Positions 7,889-19,610 of a stretch of 48,822 bases of DNA are shown here, one piece after another. How positions within the stretch are numbered: position 1 is the first letter of the stretch; the number at the start of each line of letters is the position of its first letter. The position numbers were made by a program, and so were the translations under genes. The notes under the pieces are model-generated. The model saw only the letters and a program-made list of their open reading frames with translations, did not search any database and was not told the origin of the DNA. Source of the DNA: Oscillospiraceae bacterium (GTDB lineage Bacteria; Bacillota; Clostridia; Oscillospirales; Oscillospiraceae); assembly GCA_017398685.1 (NCBI GenBank), contig JAFQFH010000059.1, positions 1 through 48,822 of the forward strand. The letters are read 5' to 3'.

Positions 7889-8714
7889 TAAGAAAAAGAA
7901 AATGGACGCTATACAGCGACGCCTGATTCCCTGCTACATATTCCTGATAATCGTTTCGCTGATATCTGTGTTCCCTCTGTTCTGGATGTTCACCGCTGCT
8001 ACCAACACCACCGTTGAGGTGGCACAGGGCAAGCTGTGGTTCGGCACTCACGCATTGGAAAACTTCAAAAACCTTGTGGATAACACCAAGCTCTGGACTT
8101 CCTTTTCAAACTCCTTTATTTACGCCGCTGTCCAGACCATTCTTTCTCTTTTCATCTGCTCTCTTGCCGGCTACGGCTTCGAGCTTTACCACACCAAGGG
8201 AAAGGACGCACTCTTCGCCGTACTCCTTATGGCTATGATGATCCCCGGCGTGGCCACAATGATCCCGCTTTTCACCATGATGAGCAAAATGAAGCTTATC
8301 AACACGGTATGGGGCTTTGTGCTGCCTGCTCTGTCCACGCCTTTCCTTATTATGATGTTCCGCCAGAATTCCCGCACCTTCCCTGTAGCGCTCATGGACG
8401 CTGCCCGTATAGATGGTCTCCCCGAGTGGCAGATATTCTTCAAGATCTACATGCCCGTCATGAAGGCTACCTATGCCGCCGCAGGCGTAATCACCTTCAT
8501 GAACGCATGGAACGCCTACCTCTGGCCCCGCGTGGTGCTTACCAGCAACAACGCGCAGACCATGCCTATCCTTATCGCAAACCTTGCCAACGGTTACACC
8601 ATTGACTACGGTATGCTGATGATGGGTGTTCTGTTCTGCTCACTGCCCACTGTTATAATCTTCTTCATACTGCAAAAGCAGTTTGCCGAAGGCATTACCG
8701 GCGCAGTCAAGTAA
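7881..8714 (+). CDS. Carbohydrate ABC transporter permease, MalG/LacG type
   Basis: The 277-residue second permease has six membrane segments, an EAA-like loop (DAARIDGLPEWQIFFKIYMP, about residues 173-192) and the family C-terminus with FAEGITGAVK. It pairs with the preceding permease to form the channel. I chose the GTG at 7881 because AGGTG sits 6 nt upstream; an in-frame GTG at 7872 is less well placed. A terminator follows directly, separating the transporter genes from lacZ. Confidence 0.9.
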   Translation: MIDKKKKMDAIQRRLIPCYIFLIIVSLISVFPLFWMFTAATNTTVEVAQGKLWFGTHALENFKNLVDNTKLWTSFSNSFIYAAVQTILSLFICSLAGYGFELYHTKGKDALFAVLLMAMMIPGVATMIPLFTMMSKMKLINTVWGFVLPALSTPFLIMMFRQNSRTFPVALMDAARIDGLPEWQIFFKIYMPVMKATYAAAGVITFMNAWNAYLWPRVVLTSNNAQTMPILIANLANGYTIDYGMLMMGVLFCSLPTVIIFFILQKQFAEGITGAVK

Positions 8715-8730
8715 AACTTTTTTACGTTCC

Positions 8731-11851
<3,121 letters not shown>

Positions 11852-11853
11852 TT

Positions 11854-14082
11854 ATGGACATTGTCTATCACGAACAAAGCCGCTGCTTTCATCTTTATAA
11901 CGAGCACATAAGCTATATAATTACCGTTCTGAGAAACGGGCAGCTGGGCCAGCTCTACTGCGGGGCACGTATCCGCGACAGGGAGGATTTTACGCACCTT
12001 CTGGAGCTTGCGCCACGCGCCATGAGCTCCTGCACTTACGAGGGGGACAGATTTTTCTCTCTTGAGCACATAAAGCTGGAGCTGCCCGCCTACGGAAACG
12101 GCGACTATAAAGCAGGCGCAGTTGAGCTGCTGCAGCAAAACGGCAGCAGGATCACTGAGTTTTCCTACGAAAGCCACAGCATAAGCCACGGCAAACCAAG
12201 GCTTCACGGACTCCCCGCCACATACGCCGAGGCTGATGATGAAGCTCTTACCCTTACTGTAACGCTGCGCGATGCACTGACCGGGATGAGAGCTGAGCTT
12301 AATTACACCGTCTTCCGCGACTACGCTGCCATCGCCAGAAGCGTGCGCTACGTAAACGGAGGCAATGACACCGTAACGCTGACAAGGGCAATGAGTCTGT
12401 GCCTTGACCTGCCGGACTGCAACTATCAGTGGCTGCAATTTTCAGGCCGCTGGGCCAGGGAAAGGCAGCTTATAAGCCGGGAGCTTACGCAGGGTGTAAT
12501 CTCCATCGGCAGTCTGCGCGGTCATTCCTCACACCAGCATAATCCCTTTGTCATCATAAAGCGCCCCACGGCGGACGAGGACAAGGGCGAGGTAATGGGT
12601 ATATCGCTTGTATACAGTGGAAATTTTCTGATGCAGGCAGAGGTGGATGCCCACATGACACTGCGGCTGATGGCCGGCATACACCCTGAAAACTTTGCAT
12701 GGCAGCTTGAGCCGGGTAAGGCTTTCCAGACGCCGGAGGCCGTGCTGGTATATTCCGACAGCGGCCTTGGCGGAATGAGCCGGACCTTCCATCAGCTTTA
12801 CGGCAAGCGCCTTGCCCGGGGTATGTGGCGGGATAAGCCGCGGCCCATCCTGATAAACAACTGGGAAGGCACCTATTTCAACTTTACGGAAGATAAACTT
12901 CTGGACATTGCACGACGGGCCAAAGACTGCGGCATTGAGCTTTTCGTACTTGACGACGGCTGGTTCGGCCGCCGTTGGGATGACCGGGGCGGCCTTGGGG
13001 ACTGGACAGCCAATCCCACACGCCTGCCAAACGGCGTCACCGGCCTTGCGGATAAGATCACAGAGCTGGGTATGAACTTTGGTCTGTGGTTTGAGCCGGA
13101 GGCTGTCAGCCGGGATTCCGCCCTTTTCGAGGCGCACCCTGAATGGCTTATCGCCACGCCGGGACGCAACATATCCCACGGACGCAATGAGTATCTACTT
13201 GACTTCTCAAGGCCGGAGGTGGTGGATAATATCCACGACCAGATGGCAGCGGTATTGGGCAGTTCCAAAGTCTCCTACGTTAAGTGGGACATGAACCGCA
13301 GCATTTCCGAGTGCTATTCCTCCGCTTTGCCGCCGGAGCGTCAGGGTGAGGTTTTCCACCGCTATATTCTTGGCGTGTATGATTTATATGAAAGATTGAC
13401 CGCTGAATTTCCGCACATTCTCTTTGAGTCCTGCGCCAGCGGCGGCGGCCGCTTTGACCCGGGCATGCTCTACTACGCACCGCAGGCCTGGGCCAGTGAC
13501 AACACCGATGCCGTTGAAAGGCTACGCATCCAGTACGGCACATCCTTCTGTTATCCTTTAAGCAGCATCGGCGCCCACGTATCCGCTGTGCCGAACCACC
13601 AGATGTACCGTATTACCACCCTCTCCACCAGAGCCAACGTCGCCTGCTTTGGCACCTTCGGCTACGAGCTGGATCTGAGCAAGCTGAGCGGTGAAGAGCT
13701 TGACGAAATAAAAGTGCAGATTGAATTTATGAAGCGCTACAGGGAGCTTTTGCAGTTTGGCAGGCTCTATAGGCTTGAAAGCCCCTTCGAGGGCAACACG
13801 GCTGCATGGATGGTGGTAAGTGCGGACAAGCGGCAGGCTATCGTGGCATTTTACAGGATACTCAATCAGTATAACGACTGCTTTACCCGGCTGCATCTGA
13901 GAGGGCTTGACCCTGATATGCTGTACCGGGAGACCCAAAGCGGCGCTGTCCACTACGGTGACGAGCTTATGAGAGCAGGATTCATCACTTCTGACTCAAC
14001 CGCAGGAGAGATATTCTTTGGGATGATGCCCAGCTCCGACTTTGCATCACGGCTTTACATTCTTCAAGCAGACAAAGATTGA
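11854..14082 (+). CDS. Alpha-galactosidase (GH36)
   Basis: The 742-residue enzyme removes terminal alpha-galactose from melibiose, raffinose and related sugars. It has the N-terminal beta-sandwich, the central TIM barrel and the C-terminal sheet of GH36. The nucleophile is D479 in YVKWDMNR and the acid/base is D549 in QAWASDNTDA; spacing and length match the AgaA/AgaN type of Bacillus relatives. LFVLDDGWFGRR and FESCASGGGRFD are further family motifs. The gene follows lacZ by 2 nt with GGGGA as ribosome binding site, and the pair ends at a terminator shared with sigF. No signal peptide, so the substrate must be imported first, presumably by the transporter upstream. Confidence 0.96.
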   Translation: MDIVYHEQSRCFHLYNEHISYIITVLRNGQLGQLYCGARIRDREDFTHLLELAPRAMSSCTYEGDRFFSLEHIKLELPAYGNGDYKAGAVELLQQNGSRITEFSYESHSISHGKPRLHGLPATYAEADDEALTLTVTLRDALTGMRAELNYTVFRDYAAIARSVRYVNGGNDTVTLTRAMSLCLDLPDCNYQWLQFSGRWARERQLISRELTQGVISIGSLRGHSSHQHNPFVIIKRPTADEDKGEVMGISLVYSGNFLMQAEVDAHMTLRLMAGIHPENFAWQLEPGKAFQTPEAVLVYSDSGLGGMSRTFHQLYGKRLARGMWRDKPRPILINNWEGTYFNFTEDKLLDIARRAKDCGIELFVLDDGWFGRRWDDRGGLGDWTANPTRLPNGVTGLADKITELGMNFGLWFEPEAVSRDSALFEAHPEWLIATPGRNISHGRNEYLLDFSRPEVVDNIHDQMAAVLGSSKVSYVKWDMNRSISECYSSALPPERQGEVFHRYILGVYDLYERLTAEFPHILFESCASGGGRFDPGMLYYAPQAWASDNTDAVERLRIQYGTSFCYPLSSIGAHVSAVPNHQMYRITTLSTRANVACFGTFGYELDLSKLSGEELDEIKVQIEFMKRYRELLQFGRLYRLESPFEGNTAAWMVVSADKRQAIVAFYRILNQYNDCFTRLHLRGLDPDMLYRETQSGAVHYGDELMRAGFITSDSTAGEIFFGMMPSSDFASRLYILQADKD

Positions 14083-14101
14083 TTTCGTACCAAGACAGAT
14101 A

Positions 14102-14134
14102 ATCCCCGAAAGAATTCATCTTTCGGGGATTTAT
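14102..14134. terminator. Terminator between convergent alpha-galactosidase and sigF genes
   Basis: A 12-bp perfect stem (14102-14113 with 14119-14130) has a 5-base loop and a T-rich flank. It lies between the two stop codons and may serve both strands. Confidence 0.75.
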
Positions 14135-14838
14135 CATTTTAACATTTCTCTCAGGGCTTCCACTGCCCGGCGTTCAAGCCTGGATATCTGTACCTGCGAT
14201 ACGCGCATAACCTTGGCGCAGTTTTGCTGGGTCATACCGTGGTAATAGCGAAGGGCCACCACCTGCCGCTCCTTTTCCGGCAATTTTTCAATGGCTGAGC
14301 GCAAGGCAACGTACTCCACCATTTTTTCTTCCGCGGTATAGTCGCCCAGCACCAGTTCAAGGGTAAAGCCGTCCTCACCGCTTTCCCGCTGCAGGCTCTC
14401 TGCCGGGCCGGTTGCAACCTCGGCAAAGACAATTTCCTCCGGCGTAAACCCGGTTTCCCTTGCAAGCTCTGATATACTGGGTTCCCGTCCCAATCGCTGC
14501 TCAAGCTGGACGCGGGCATTTTTTATCTGCGCGGCCTGTTCCTTGATGCCACGGCTTACCTTTACCGTACCGTCATCACGGAGAAAGCGGCGTATCTCGC
14601 CGGAGATCTTTGGAACGGCATAGGTGGAGAACTTTGTGCCGTAGCTCTCATCGAAGCCGTCTATGGCCTTGAGAAAGCCCACACAGCCCAGTTGATAGAG
14701 GTCTTCCGGGTCAACTCCCCGGCCGAAAAATCGCCTTGCTATGCTCCAGATAAGACCGGAGTTTTCCTCTATGAGCCGTCCTGCCACTTCCCTGTTTCCA
14801 CCTTGGGCAAGGCGGATATCATTGATATGGTCACTCAT
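14134..14838 (-). CDS. sigF: Sporulation RNA polymerase sigma factor SigF
   Basis: The 234-residue sigma-70 family protein directs transcription in the forespore early after asymmetric division. Region 2 (ENSGLIWSIARRFFGRGVDPEDLYQLGCVG), region 3 and region 4 (MTQQNCAKVMRVSQVQISRLER helix-turn-helix) are complete, and the size is normal for SigF. It is the third gene of the spoIIA operon and its ATG overlaps the SpoIIAB stop in an ATGA, so it is translated with its own inhibitor. Activity is controlled by SpoIIAB binding, released by SpoIIAA. SigG is the closest alternative, but the operon context settles SigF. Confidence 0.95.
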   Translation of the reverse strand: MSDHINDIRLAQGGNREVAGRLIEENSGLIWSIARRFFGRGVDPEDLYQLGCVGFLKAIDGFDESYGTKFSTYAVPKISGEIRRFLRDDGTVKVSRGIKEQAAQIKNARVQLEQRLGREPSISELARETGFTPEEIVFAEVATGPAESLQRESGEDGFTLELVLGDYTAEEKMVEYVALRSAIEKLPEKERQVVALRYYHGMTQQNCAKVMRVSQVQISRLERRAVEALREMLK

Positions 14839-15275
14839 CTTCTGCCAGTCCTCGGGCTTATACAGCGGCGCATGGTAACAGTCGTACCTTTACCGCTTGC
14901 GGAGCGGACACGAAGCGAGTCCATAAAGCTGTCCATAATTGTAAAGCCCATGCCGCTTCTGTCGTCGCCGCCGGTGGTGTAGAGCGGTTCCATGGCCTGT
15001 CCCACGTTTTCTATGCCGCAGCCCCAGTCCCGCACGGATATCTCAAGTATGCAGCTGTCTATGACCCGAAGGCGCATACTGACCTTGCCTATTGTCTGTG
15101 GATAGGCATGGACTATGCAGTTTGTGACGGCTTCGGATACTGCGGTTTTTATATCGCCCAGTTCCTCCATGCTGGGGTCAAGCTGGGTGGCGAAGGCGGC
15201 AGCAGCAGCCCGGGCAAAGGCTTCATTACAGCTTTTGCTGGGGAACTCTATCTTTATGTAGTTTGAACTGTTCAT
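14835..15275 (-). CDS. spoIIAB: Anti-sigma F factor SpoIIAB
   Basis: This 146-residue serine kinase of the GHKL ATPase fold binds SigF and keeps it inactive, and phosphorylates SpoIIAA. The N box (EAVTNCIVHAYP), the G1 box (VRDWGCGIEN) and the G2 box (GMGFTIMDSFMDSL) are all present. The start is 11 nt after the SpoIIAA stop region, with AAGGAGG overlapping the stop codon of spoIIAA. Its end overlaps sigF by 4 nt. Length agrees with the family. Confidence 0.96.
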   Translation of the reverse strand: MNSSNYIKIEFPSKSCNEAFARAAAAAFATQLDPSMEELGDIKTAVSEAVTNCIVHAYPQTIGKVSMRLRVIDSCILEISVRDWGCGIENVGQAMEPLYTTGGDDRSGMGFTIMDSFMDSLRVRSASGKGTTVTMRRCISPRTGRR

Positions 15276-15286
15276 CTTTTTCCTCC

Positions 15287-15601
15287 TTATTTGTTTATGG
15301 CAACCGGAATGAGCCTGTCTATGCCGGAGGCGTCAATTACGCGCCTTGGCTGAGTTGCCGGATTTTCTATCCAGACACGTCCGCCCTGCTCCTTCATAAG
15401 TCTGCCGGTTTTCACTATAAGAGCAATCCCCGAAGAGTCCATGAAGTTAAGCTGTGAAAGCTCCAGCACACAGTCTCTGGGCATGTACTCGTCCAGAAGC
15501 TCCTCAATGGAGCGTATGGCGGTTCTGGACTGGTGGTGATCCAGTTCGCCCACCAGATATACCGTGAGCCTGCCAGCCGAATATGCGGCATTTATGTTCA
15601 T
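15287..15601 (-). CDS. spoIIAA: Anti-sigma F factor antagonist SpoIIAA
   Basis: The 104-residue STAS-domain protein releases SigF from SpoIIAB when unphosphorylated. The phosphorylated Ser lies in NFMDSSGIALIV, and GELDHHQS is the typical N-terminal strand. I chose the ATG at 15599-15601 (GGAG 8 nt upstream); the open frame reaches 15643 but would begin inside the valS terminator. It is the first gene of the spoIIA operon. Only about 30 nt separate it from the valS terminator hairpin. Confidence 0.95.
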   Translation of the reverse strand: MNINAAYSAGRLTVYLVGELDHHQSRTAIRSIEELLDEYMPRDCVLELSQLNFMDSSGIALIVKTGRLMKEQGGRVWIENPATQPRRVIDASGIDRLIPVAINK

Positions 15602-15628
15602 TTTTTCATCTCCTGTCCTTTTTGACGC

Positions 15629-15660
15629 AAAAAAGCACCGCATACCTGAGTATGCGGTGC
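15629..15660 (-). terminator. valS terminator hairpin, just upstream of spoIIAA
   Basis: A perfect 11-bp stem (15650-15660 with 15635-15645) with a 4-base loop is followed on the minus strand by six T. It separates valS from the spoIIA operon on the same strand. Confidence 0.9.
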
Positions 15661-15711
15661 CATTTTATATGATTTTGTTTGAATAAGCTGTCGAACAAAG
15701 GCTCTTAAAGC

Positions 15712-18336
15712 TTATTTGCCAAGATTTTCAAGGCTGAGGGTGATATTTTCGATAAGTGCCTCAAGCTTGGCCTTCTTCTCGCGCTCGATATTGACAACAT
15801 GCTCGGGAGCGCGGGAGACGAAGTTTTCGTTGGCCAGCTTTGCAATCTGGCCTGCCAGCTGCTTCTGGGCATTGGCAAGCTCCTTGTTCATGCGCTCGCG
15901 CTCCTTCTCCAGATCCACCAGCTCTGCCATGGGCATGTACATACGGGCATTGTCGGTAATCACGGAGACCATGCCTTCGCTGCCTTCGGGAGCTTCGTCC
16001 ACAACGCTCACCTCGCTTGCGTAGGCCAGCTTGCAGATATAGCTGTTGCCGGCTTCAAAGGCGGCCTTTCTGTCGGTGGCGATGATAAGGTGTGCCTTTC
16101 TGGAGGGGGGCACGTTCATCTCGCTGCGGCGGGCGCGGACGGCCTTGATGGCATTCATGACCATCTCAAAGTTCTGCTCGTCCTCGGGGAAGCTGAGAGC
16201 CTCAGTGAACTCAGGATACTTTGCGACCATGAGGGCTTCGCCGTCATGGGGCAGGGCCTGCCATATCTCTTCAGTAACGAAGGGCATGAAGGGGTGCAAA
16301 AGCTTGAGAATTTCGGTGAGAACGTACAGCAGCACCTTCTGGGCAGAGAGCTTGGACTCAGCGTCCTCGCCGTTGAGGCGGGGCTTTGTAAGCTCAATAT
16401 ACCAGTCGCAGTAGCTGTCCCAGATAAAGTCATATATCTTGCCTGCGGCAACGCCCAGCTCAAAGGAGTCCATATTGATGCAGACTTCCTTTGCAACATC
16501 GTTGAGCTTGGAGAGAATCCACTTATCCTCTATCTCAAGCTTTTCGGGCAGCTCGTTTTTGTCGATGGTCAGGTTCATCATGACAAAGCGGGAGGCGTTC
16601 CAGATCTTATTGCAGAAGTTACGCATGGCCTCGCACTTTTCAACGAAGAAGCGCATATCGTTGCCGGGAGAGTTGCCGGTGATGAGGTTGAAGCGCAGGG
16701 CATCCGCGCCGTAATTATCCACCATTTCCAGAGGATCTATGCCGTTACCCAGGGACTTGGACATCTTTCTGCCCTGACTGTCGCGGACAAGGCCGTGGAT
16801 AAAGACAGTCTCAAAGGGTATCTCCTTCATCTGCTCCATGGCGGAGAAGATCATTCTGGCGACCCAGAAGAAGATTATATCGTAGCCGGTGACCATTACG
16901 CTGGTGGGATACCAGTAGTTCAGCTCCTCGGTCTTTTCGGGCCAGCCCATTGTGGAGAAGGGCCAGAGTGCGGAGGAGAACCAGGTATCCAGCACGTCCT
17001 CATCACGGGTGATGTTGGCGCTGCCGCACTTTTCGCACTTAGTAGCGTCTTCACGGGAGACGGTCACATGGCCGCAGTCGGCGCAGTACCATGCAGGGAT
17101 CTGATGGCCCCACCAGAGCTGGCGGGAGATGCACCAGTCATGGACATTCTCCATCCAGTTGAGATAGGTCTTGGTGAAGCGCTCGGGTACGAACTTGATG
17201 CGTCCGTCCTTGACAACCTCGATGGCTTCCTTTGCCAGAGGCTTCATGCTGACAAACCACTGGGGGCTGGTGAGAGGCTCAACAACGTTGCCGCAGCGGT
17301 AGCAGCAGCCAACATTGTGGTTATAAGGCTCGACCTTGACCAGATAGCCTTCTGCCTCAAGGTCGGCAACGATGGCCTTGCGGCACTCGTAACGGTCCAT
17401 ACCGTCGTACTTGCCGCCGTTGATGATACGGGCATCCTCGTCAATGACCTGAATCTGCTCAAGATTGTGGCGAAGGCCCACTTCATAGTCGTTGGGGTCG
17501 TGGCAGGGAGTCATCTTGACAGCGCCGGTACCAAAGCCCAGCTCAACGTAATCGTCAGCAACGATGGGGAGCTTTCTGCCAACCAAAGGAAGGATTGCGT
17601 TCTTGCCAACAAGGTGCTGATACTTCTCATCCTGAGGATTGACGGCAACGCCGGTGTCGCCCAGCATGGTCTCAGGACGGGTGGTGGCGATGACAAACTC
17701 CTCGTCAGAGTCCTCAATGGGGTAGCGGATATGCCAGAAGTTACCGGCAACATCCTTGTACTCGACCTCGGCATCAGAAAGGGCAGTGCGGCACTTGGGG
17801 CACCAGTTGATGATACGGCGGCCCTTGTAGATAAGGCCCTTTTCGTAAAGCTCACAGAAGGTCTCGCGGACGGCCTTGGCGCAGGTCTCGTCCATGGTGA
17901 AGCGGCTGCGGTCCCAGTCGCAGCTGACGCCCATGCTCTTTTGCTGCTCAACGATACGGTCACCGTACTGCTGCTTCCAGTCCCACACGCGCTCAAGGAA
18001 CTTGTCCCGGCCCAGGTCGTAGCGGGTCTTGCCCTCTTCCTTGCGAAGGACCTCTTCCACCTTTATCTGGGTGGCGATACCGGCATGGTCAACGCCGGGC
18101 AGCCACATGGCGGAGTAGCCCTGCATGCGCTTATAGCGGGTAAGAATATCCTGCAAAGTGGTGTCCAGCGCGTGGCCCATGTGCAGCTGACCTGTCACAT
18201 TGGGAGGGGGCATGACGATGGAGAAGGGCTTCTTCGCGGGGTCGATAACGCCCTTGAAGTATCCGCCTTTCATCCACATGTCGTAAATTTTCTTTTCCAC
18301 CGATTTGGGGTCATAGGTTTTGGGAAGCTCTTTCAT
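15712..18336 (-). CDS. valS: Valyl-tRNA synthetase
   Basis: The 874-residue class I enzyme attaches valine to tRNA-Val. The HIGH-type motif sits in [15 protein letters not shown] (residues 43-57) and KMSKS at residues 524-528. The editing domain (residues about 200-400), the zinc-binding CADCGH...CEKCGS region and the C-terminal coiled coil (about 805-874) are in place, so the protein is full length. The ATG follows AAGGAGAGAGG. Expression is controlled by a T-box leader, and a strong terminator follows. Confidence 0.98.
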   Translation of the reverse strand: MKELPKTYDPKSVEKKIYDMWMKGGYFKGVIDPAKKPFSIVMPPPNVTGQLHMGHALDTTLQDILTRYKRMQGYSAMWLPGVDHAGIATQIKVEEVLRKEEGKTRYDLGRDKFLERVWDWKQQYGDRIVEQQKSMGVSCDWDRSRFTMDETCAKAVRETFCELYEKGLIYKGRRIINWCPKCRTALSDAEVEYKDVAGNFWHIRYPIEDSDEEFVIATTRPETMLGDTGVAVNPQDEKYQHLVGKNAILPLVGRKLPIVADDYVELGFGTGAVKMTPCHDPNDYEVGLRHNLEQIQVIDEDARIINGGKYDGMDRYECRKAIVADLEAEGYLVKVEPYNHNVGCCYRCGNVVEPLTSPQWFVSMKPLAKEAIEVVKDGRIKFVPERFTKTYLNWMENVHDWCISRQLWWGHQIPAWYCADCGHVTVSREDATKCEKCGSANITRDEDVLDTWFSSALWPFSTMGWPEKTEELNYWYPTSVMVTGYDIIFFWVARMIFSAMEQMKEIPFETVFIHGLVRDSQGRKMSKSLGNGIDPLEMVDNYGADALRFNLITGNSPGNDMRFFVEKCEAMRNFCNKIWNASRFVMMNLTIDKNELPEKLEIEDKWILSKLNDVAKEVCINMDSFELGVAAGKIYDFIWDSYCDWYIELTKPRLNGEDAESKLSAQKVLLYVLTEILKLLHPFMPFVTEEIWQALPHDGEALMVAKYPEFTEALSFPEDEQNFEMVMNAIKAVRARRSEMNVPPSRKAHLIIATDRKAAFEAGNSYICKLAYASEVSVVDEAPEGSEGMVSVITDNARMYMPMAELVDLEKERERMNKELANAQKQLAGQIAKLANENFVSRAPEHVVNIEREKKAKLEALIENITLSLENLGK

Positions 18337-18352
18337 TTACCTCTCTCCTTCC

Positions 18353-18600
18353 AAAAGAAAGCGCCCTGAAGCACATAGCTTCAGGGCGATAATATTACCG
18401 TGGTACCACCTGAATTCCGTATAATACGGCACTCAATTCCCTTTAACGCAGGGATTACGGCAAAGCTACACAGCCTAAGCCTTCACTCCGCCCGCTCAGG
18501 GCCGACCTTCTCCGGCGCGCAACGAAAGCTTACACCAAGCGCTTTCTCTCTTTGGATGCACATACCGGGTACTCCTGCCCGTCACAGCGACAAACAATAT
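18353..18600 (-). promoter_or_regulatory. T-box riboswitch controlling valS
   Basis: The leader contains the T-box core AGGTGGTACCACGG (minus strand, 18398-18411), followed by an 11-bp terminator (18362-18372 with 18378-18388) and a T-rich tract. The 5' half shows a stem I with AGAGAG (18549-18556 region) and GGTG loop elements. A likely specifier triplet is GTC (18504-18506), a valine codon, before TGAG. Uncharged tRNA-Val should stabilise the antiterminator and allow valS transcription. The T-box core is certain; the exact specifier position is inferred. Confidence 0.93.
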
Positions 18601-18606
18601 GACAAG

Positions 18607-18635
18607 ATTATAATTAAGCGGATTTGATTTGTCAA
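18607..18635 (-). promoter_or_regulatory. valS promoter, full consensus
   Basis: On the minus strand TTGACA (18630-18635) and TATAAT (18607-18612) are both perfect and 17 bp apart. Transcription should begin near 18600, at the start of the T-box leader. Confidence 0.9.
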
Positions 18636-18682
18636 TACTTACAAAACCACAAGTTTTAATTTGTGAGCAGTAACAAAAATAG

Positions 18683-19501
18683 TTATTTTCCCACCTTATC
18701 CAGATACCCACAAGCTGAAAGGGCCGCGATATTGCCCTCGCCTACGGCCTTGCCAAGCTGCAGGGGCTTTCCGGTGCAGTCCCCGGCGGCAAAGACACCC
18801 GGCACTGCGGTGGACATATCCTTATTTGTGACGATGCCGCCGTTTTCATACTCAAGGCCGGGTACAAGATGGGTAACTGAAACAGTGTCCTTTATTATAA
18901 AAACACAGTCCAATTTATATTCCTCGCCCTTATAAACGAGGGTATCGGCCTTGCTCTCCCCTTTTATCTCGTATCTGACGTTTTCACGAAACTCCATGAC
19001 CTCACAGCCGATGGAGCGGAGAAACTCAGCATCCTCCGCAGCCTCGGCGCTGTTTCCAAGAAGGGCAACTTTTTTGCCTCTGTAGAGCATACCGTCGCAT
19101 GTGGCGCAATAGCTGACACCACGGCCCAAAAACTCAGCCTCGCCGGGATAGAGCTTTTCCCGGGTAATTCCGGCGGCTACTATAAGGGTGCGGCACTGGT
19201 AAAAAACATTGCCAACGGCTACGCCGAAGCTGTCCCCAAAGGGCATGACAGAAAGCGCACGTCCCTTTATGATAACAGCGCCCGCCTTCTCCATCTGCTC
19301 AAAGAAGTTTTCGGCAAGCTCTCTGCCGGAAACAGATGCAAAGCCGGGGTAATTAGTAACCCACTCTGCCTTGTAAAGGGCTGTAGTCTCCACCGGATTT
19401 GTTATTACGCCCACGCTTTTGCCCCGGTTGAGGGCTGTAAGTGCGGCAGAGCAGCCGGCAGCGCCGCCGCCAATTATGAGGATATCAAAAATATTGTCCA
19501 T
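18683..19501 (-). CDS. Thioredoxin reductase-like flavoprotein with altered NADPH domain
   Basis: The 272-residue protein has an FAD-binding GGGAAG motif (residues 11-16), the redox pair CATC (C132, C135) in SYCATCDG, and the C-terminal FAD motif AAGDC (238-242), as in thioredoxin reductases. Classical enzymes have about 310 residues. Here the second dinucleotide fold is shortened: LLGNSAEAAEDA is present at 147-158, but the HRRxxxR motif that binds the NADPH phosphate is missing and the following segment is reduced by roughly 35 residues. It may use another donor, such as ferredoxin, as known for some clostridial flavin thioredoxin reductases. An ATG with AGGAG supports the start. The gene is transcribed alone and divergently from glnS. 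Confidence 0.85.
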   Translation of the reverse strand: MDNIFDILIIGGGAAGCSAALTALNRGKSVGVITNPVETTALYKAEWVTNYPGFASVSGRELAENFFEQMEKAGAVIIKGRALSVMPFGDSFGVAVGNVFYQCRTLIVAAGITREKLYPGEAEFLGRGVSYCATCDGMLYRGKKVALLGNSAEAAEDAEFLRSIGCEVMEFRENVRYEIKGESKADTLVYKGEEYKLDCVFIIKDTVSVTHLVPGLEYENGGIVTNKDMSTAVPGVFAAGDCTGKPLQLGKAVGEGNIAALSACGYLDKVGK

Positions 19502-19532
19502 AGCTTTCTCCTGTATTTATTTCTTTTTTCAG

Positions 19533-19561
19533 AGTATATCAGTTTTTAGTTGTAATTGAAA
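19533..19561 (-). promoter_or_regulatory. Candidate promoter of the thioredoxin reductase-like gene
   Basis: On the minus strand TTTCAA (19556-19561) and TATACT (19533-19538) are 17 bp apart. The -35 box is back to back with that of glnS. Confidence 0.4.
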
Positions 19562-19578
19562 GAACTATCGTTTATAAT
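19550..19578 (+). promoter_or_regulatory. Promoter of glnS
   Basis: TTGTAA (19550-19555) and TATAAT (19573-19578) are 17 bp apart, 33 bp before the start codon. Confidence 0.65.
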
Positions 19579-19610
19579 ATCTAGGATTTTATCGTTGGGA
19601 GAATATAGAC

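Noticed and set aside
15799-18369. Open frame of more than 850 codons on the plus strand opposite valS
   Set aside because: valS is certain by its catalytic motifs and T-box leader; the opposite frame is rich in Val, Leu and His from reversed valS codons and has no motif.
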